A DNA stretch of 45,229 nucleotides from Chlorokybus atmophyticus (lineage: Eukaryota > Streptophyta > Chlorokybophyceae > Chlorokybales > Chlorokybaceae): the NCBI GenBank assembly GCA_009103225.1, contig RHPI01003053.1, positions 35,763-80,991 of the forward strand, written 5' to 3'. Of the stretch, positions 43,401 through 45,229 are shown in pieces. Under the pieces are notes generated by a model. The model ran no database searches and was not told the origin of the DNA. It worked only from the letters and a program-made list of their open reading frames with translations. Within the stretch, counting starts at the first letter, position 1, and each line of letters opens with the position of its first letter. The position numbers were made by a program, and so were the translations under genes.

Positions 43401-43664
43401 ATTCCAGTGGTCGCCAACGCTACCTCGTGGTCCCACGCCATTGGACCGCTGGCCACAGGCCAGACTCGAGAGCAACTCGAGGCTCTCCTCAACAAGTGGA
43501 GGAGCCAATTCAGCTTCAGTGTGAAGGAGCTGGGCATCTGCTCAGCATACCAGATGGACATTGAACTAGTGGACACCGAACCGGTGTTCAGAAGACAGTA
43601 CCGCCTCTCCAAGCTAGAAGAAGAGTTGGTGGAACAGAGGTGCAAGGCGCTGCTGATGAGATGA
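37464..43664 (+). CDS. Gypsy polyprotein: gag, protease and cytosine methyltransferase
   Basis: One uninterrupted ORF of 2,066 residues. Order: capsid-like gag (about 85-400; LYAALRRTFP, RRFRRKPNEDPLRLYSRLE); two CX2CX4HX4C knuckles (Cys429-Cys442, Cys451-Cys464); an Asn/Gly repeat (about 472-539); an Ala/Thr/Pro-rich linker (to about 770); an unrecognised segment of about 500 residues; an aspartic protease with LDTGA (Asp1370); and a cytosine-C5 DNA methyltransferase with VLELFGGIGSG (1614-1624, motif I), GWECQGHS with catalytic Cys1705 (motif IV), ENV (1749-1751, motif VI), HRVR (1788-1791, motif VIII) and LLGCAMD (1913-1919, motif X). The C-terminus enters the reverse transcriptase start and stops at TGA. 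The methyltransferase could methylate the element's own cDNA. The ATG at 37,464 is the first in frame after the leader. Confidence 0.93.
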   Translation: MSRPTPFSPIDEGDLSSWSPTTNLTYERTSDGSIDRSSRGSRSISSFTPLHSTPRHPASPLSSDGDDNEMESSSSTTSLRFSGRAGTTSLDEFIIKFHSKMRQQALKNKDWSDEISFHIAAQYLDHEAHDVWKSVAELHRVDGYGELASTIASASLHRPAGVIPPATSVAVTGLTIAAALKQAEEEEPELVLVYLTPAEVEYKEATRRVRILDRSAIIIEEQKAVQQAAAAEWGTPLPPATPGSRAGGSAFTLGSVALRAPAITVGAAISDSPLKDLYAALRRTFPPQTTSKVEELRRFRRKPNEDPLRLYSRLEGLLKDTDYKIVSEEAAAVIYVNELDAALSESTRLTLNYSRPLGYTLKEAFETAQAIHKRLVYEKAVLDTNRSAVRPVVSTTTEPPRRDRGRDAPPARDKGKRSAHAALAAPVLCHRCGRHGHYQKECTEEYSTLVCDHCHKTGHLESVCWLKFSKLRPANSYNHNYLGGYNRNNTGGHTGNNFSGYNSNNTGGHTGNHFSGYNSNNTGAHNSNNAGGNNNNNNNASVRKEEQGYRGKNRPRQRKGPETRPRAAAVAAKASANPPADDHMAALMAHMARLEEDKEQDYRACYAARWALMAAKRERDRNTPSRVQPSRRARGEAATTSAGTSSEATSGAASAATATPATTSTPPTSAVPTPVAPQSGTPVGTVTPTLVSTLAAAAITTESAPVGGALPTAAMPLSVGVKTTLAPPTDTVATATMAIVEPAVSAATRAATLPALDVTQAVPTGQQAERAWETILRGADPTTIAFGRGGERTTRVARDNRVFPLPEVHTLPALTQHQLEDEILAGTAPPMRDRVFLISYSPPVVLELGLQLFWALHNNMQTAPRQPARMPTTTFEPSPLDTYRDRRDAVQQRIADAANLPLGTDEALGPPTTARLHQRYHALEQAYHWRQDQAAAIAAREQALEATRAPIPQSPTAGPSSSTTPLFVETNSDQARALAQQTRGVIAPLLPALVEDLPEDQREPGRGYLTPQGCTQRDGAGLVGEQQLRTALLRQATMLHRQEGIGLRQMLGMRDNGNSARARLVTWLVTNHPAVPLFAFGARIAWVDAFLRSIRQAYDEVASAATDTLEGALEAILSLPGVEAGRQRRRIAAAYEQHVQQPETRLTVRTRAITVLKVGVVNGRWDAYMAGILRVPTITHDMGARLLRAVYLQPMPQNHRYIDLDNNATATWEGTLVREAAHAVRWTYAEEQAAREAVPQTPGPPGFPPQPLATPPGMTTAAQRVNPPAPPLGQVAAAPPVPRPPRVYQQPRQGRFGQSRGQGGPQDPAGRGALAALRSGPTDESKATVSPRKRFRRFKRLRINANAAMIANQGKHVTVNGRAPKRVMLDTGAQPVIIGRYLARDLGITSAELLPCPYQLDTATGNRDKVLGLTKQAVSIRLTGLNPSHSTEIVQRCVVTDAGFFDLLLGQDCNFPVGMGLDCWTEQAWFRPHWDEDDGEEQGFLPLELVAKAHSQRRSAAAANYNSTKRSRVPRARTQPRTTATSSSPSLNAEEDSHTPYDESQKTVTKEVAFQEPSERRWSAQVAAHMLLTRPQLTAHFPVYKDQATVQEQYHIATGVVEFHMFRRQQGITVLELFGGIGSGLAAVLNTGTTVTKYLYCDPDPHAQEALSHHLRQLHQRYPQQLPMSALQGSQKALPQDIRWITKDHLQAVGNIDLLIAGWECQGHSRAGRGQGLSDPRSQLFWELMRVIKLLQTSQIARPLGYIIENVHSEDDKRHHVARAYRQVCSLLGHPLKINAARHGSRAHRVRTKWTNLAIVEDLFLAEYLYSNRPRNLVVDDILDPGRTAQPVTRLDPHHFYQCNQPGQPRRALPTLVSYPGSYAFRNAGDGMVLDSNTGQLEEPNARERERAMGFFPGSITGSTLTTSQQCQLLGCAMDRNSMVWYLEMCFALQDRHVSFQELEHLVGGWIARFSETKEAHTALETAHMEEQAAVIVEDIPVVANATSWSHAIGPLATGQTREQLEALLNKWRSQFSFSVKELGICSAYQMDIELVDTEPVFRRQYRLSKLEEELVEQRCKALLMR
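43655..43664 (+). promoter_or_regulatory. Candidate +1 frameshift site at UGA
   Basis: The gag-methyltransferase frame reads AGA TGA; reverse transcriptase is open in the +1 frame only from 43,660. The overlap is about one codon. Reading AGA, skipping one base and continuing at GAG would join them. The alternative is a 4-bp ATGA duplication: without it the frames join as LLDEG. Confidence 0.45.
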
Positions 43665-45229
43665 GGGCCTGATCGAGGAGTCCACATCGGACTTTGCGGC
43701 CGCGACCGTCATGCCCCTGAAGAAAGATTCAGCAGGCAACTGGACAGACCGGCGCATGTGTGGCGACTATCGCCCCCTCAACAACAAGACCAAGCAGGAC
43801 CGGTATCCAATGCCTACCGCAGAAGGCATCTTTGACGATGTAGGAGACTGCACGGTCTTTAGTATCCTGGATATGCGCCAAGGGTACAACCAGATCGCCA
43901 TCAAGGAGGAGGACAAGCACAAGACTTCCTTCTGGGGAAACCGGCAGCTGTACCAGTGGAAGGTCATGCCCTTCGGGCTGAAGAACGCTCCGGCCAAGTT
44001 CCAGCGCGTCATGGACAAAGCCCTCAAGGGGTTGGACTTCGCACGCTGCTACATCGACGACATCCTCATCTTCAGTCACAGCAATGAGGAGCATCTCCAG
44101 CACATCGAAGAGGTGCTACAGAGGCTGAAGGAAGTCGGGATGACGGTGCACCCTGACAAGTGCACCTTCTTCACCCACAAGGTACCCTACCTAGGACACA
44201 TGATTGTGCCCCATGGTGTGTACGTACAGCAGGCCAAAGTGGAGGCACTGGTGGCTATCCCTGCCCCCACAGACCTCACGCGGCTGCGGGCCTTCCTCGG
44301 CCTTGCCAACTATTACCGACGGTTTGTCAAAGACTTTGCCAAGATCGCAAGGCCTCTCAGCGAACTACTGAAGAAGGACACCGAGTTCTTGTGGAAGGAG
44401 GCACAACAGGAGGCCTTTCAGGAACTGAAGCTCCGCCTCACCACAGCTCCCATTCTGCAACGCCCTGACTACACCAGGTCGTTCATCCTGCACACAGACT
44501 GGAGCAAGCTCGGCATGGGGGCCGTGCTCGTACAGCATGACAACAACAAGAAGGAGCGCGTAGTGTCGTACGCCAGCCGCAGCAACAACAGTGCTGAGGC
44601 CAACTACAGCAGCTACGAAGGGGAGTGTCTCGCCGCAGTGTGGGCCATCTCCTTCTTCCGACCCTTCCTGTTTGGACGGCAGTTCCAACTGGTCACTGAC
44701 CATCAACCCCTCAAGTGGCTAATGAACAACCAGCACTTGACAGGAAAGTTAGCACGATGGGCGCTGCTGCTCCAGGAGTACGACTTCGAGGTGGAACACC
44801 GCGCAGGCCTTGCCAACCAGGATGCGGATGGCCTCAGCCGTAACCCCCACCTCAGCACCAACGACGCCACAGGCGCCCGACATGAGTTGGGTCCTACAGC
44901 TGCACCTGCAGGTGTGGCCACCATGTTCGCTGTCGCTGCGCTACGCTCAGGACGCAGGACTCAGATCGCTGAGGCAGCAGCAGACGGGGACATGCCCGCT
45001 CTCGAGCCCGCCATCACCACCACCGATCCTTTATCAGAAGAAGCAATCGCTGCCGACCCTGAGGTGGATGATGAGGAGCTGGCACCCACCGACACACGAC
45101 AAGACATCTGGCTGGACGAGCCATCCCTTGCACTGCTTCAGACCAGACAACTTCCAGCAGGCATGAGCGCACGCGAGAAGGACCGCGTCCGACAACGCAC
45201 TCAGCGTTACCGCTGGGCCAACGACAGGC
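43660..45229 (+). CDS. Gypsy reverse transcriptase, RNase H and integrase start, open at window edge
   Basis: An open frame of more than 520 codons runs off the window. It encodes the reverse transcriptase (EGLIEESTSDFAAATVMPLK, RMCGDYRPLNNKTKQDRYPM, SILDMRQGYNQI, WKVMPFGLKNAPAKFQRVMD and YIDD at 44,050-44,061). The thumb (FLGLANYYRRFV) and RNase H follow (FILHTDWSKLGMGAVL, EGECLAAVWAI, VTDHQPLKWL, ADGLSRN). An Ala/Thr/Asp-rich linker then leads into the first integrase residues (AREKDRVRQRTQRYRWAND), which match the relic at 11,660. No stop is seen. The catalytic integrase and, by comparison with 18,380-19,225, a PHD finger should lie beyond the right edge. Confidence 0.93.

Noticed and set aside
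37437-43687. Numerous antisense and alternate-frame ORFs up to about 150 residues
   Set aside because: They are shadows of the 2,066-codon polyprotein in GC-rich coding sequence.

Overview
This is a eukaryotic, repeat-dominated window, most likely from a green alga and possibly a streptophyte (charophyte) alga. The evidence is a spliced EXORDIUM/PHI-1-type gene with canonical GT-AG introns, plant-type Ty3/gypsy (including a chromodomain chromovirus) and Ty1/copia elements with initiator-Met-tRNA-like primer sites, and a Ty3/gypsy polyprotein that carries a cytosine-C5 DNA methyltransferase. From memory, that last arrangement has been reported for charophytes (Klebsormidium) and, independently, for dinoflagellates. 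No species can be named from the sequence alone. 

Layout. 1-3.1 kb: GC-rich palindromes, then an LTR-like copy (A) and a decayed gag of the methyltransferase element family. 3.1-9.4 kb: mostly non-coding, with small inverted repeats, two putative exons at 6.3-6.6 kb, a G tract, and a perfect 1,385-bp (TC)n tract ending in a single N. 9.4-11.0 kb: LINE and copia relics. 11.0-19.2 kb: a nested pair. A plus-strand relic of the methyltransferase element family (RNase H, integrase, C-terminal PHD finger) is split inside the integrase by a complete but mutated minus-strand chromovirus (12,209-18,379), with 4-of-5-bp target duplications. 19.2-24.4 kb: a foldback structure, AT-rich intergenic DNA, a dispersed 1.27-kb repeat, a short-chain-dehydrogenase relic and a near-perfect hairpin. 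24.4-26.5 kb: the one confidently spliced cellular gene, nine exons on the minus strand with a TATA box. 27-30.8 kb: a foldback element, LTR copy B, and a copia gag-protease relic plus a copia LTR with TATA box and primer site. 30.8-35.2 kb: unrecognised spliced coding segments on both strands, flanked by oppositely oriented GACAGYCGC-type motifs and by a dense array of 12-bp ACCATGCATGGT palindromes. This may be a DNA transposon. 35.2-45.2 kb: a short family fragment, a second copy of the 1.27-kb repeat, the LTR/leader, and the best-preserved methyltransferase retroelement, which runs off the right edge. 

The central find is that element. One 2,066-residue ORF holds gag, two CCHC knuckles, an Asn/Gly repeat, a roughly 500-residue unrecognised segment, an aspartic protease and a full cytosine-C5 methyltransferase domain. 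Reverse transcriptase and RNase H follow in the +1 frame immediately after a UGA stop. The relic at 11-19 kb adds that the family's integrase ends in a PHD finger. A complete element would therefore carry a DNA-methylation writer and a candidate histone-tail reader.
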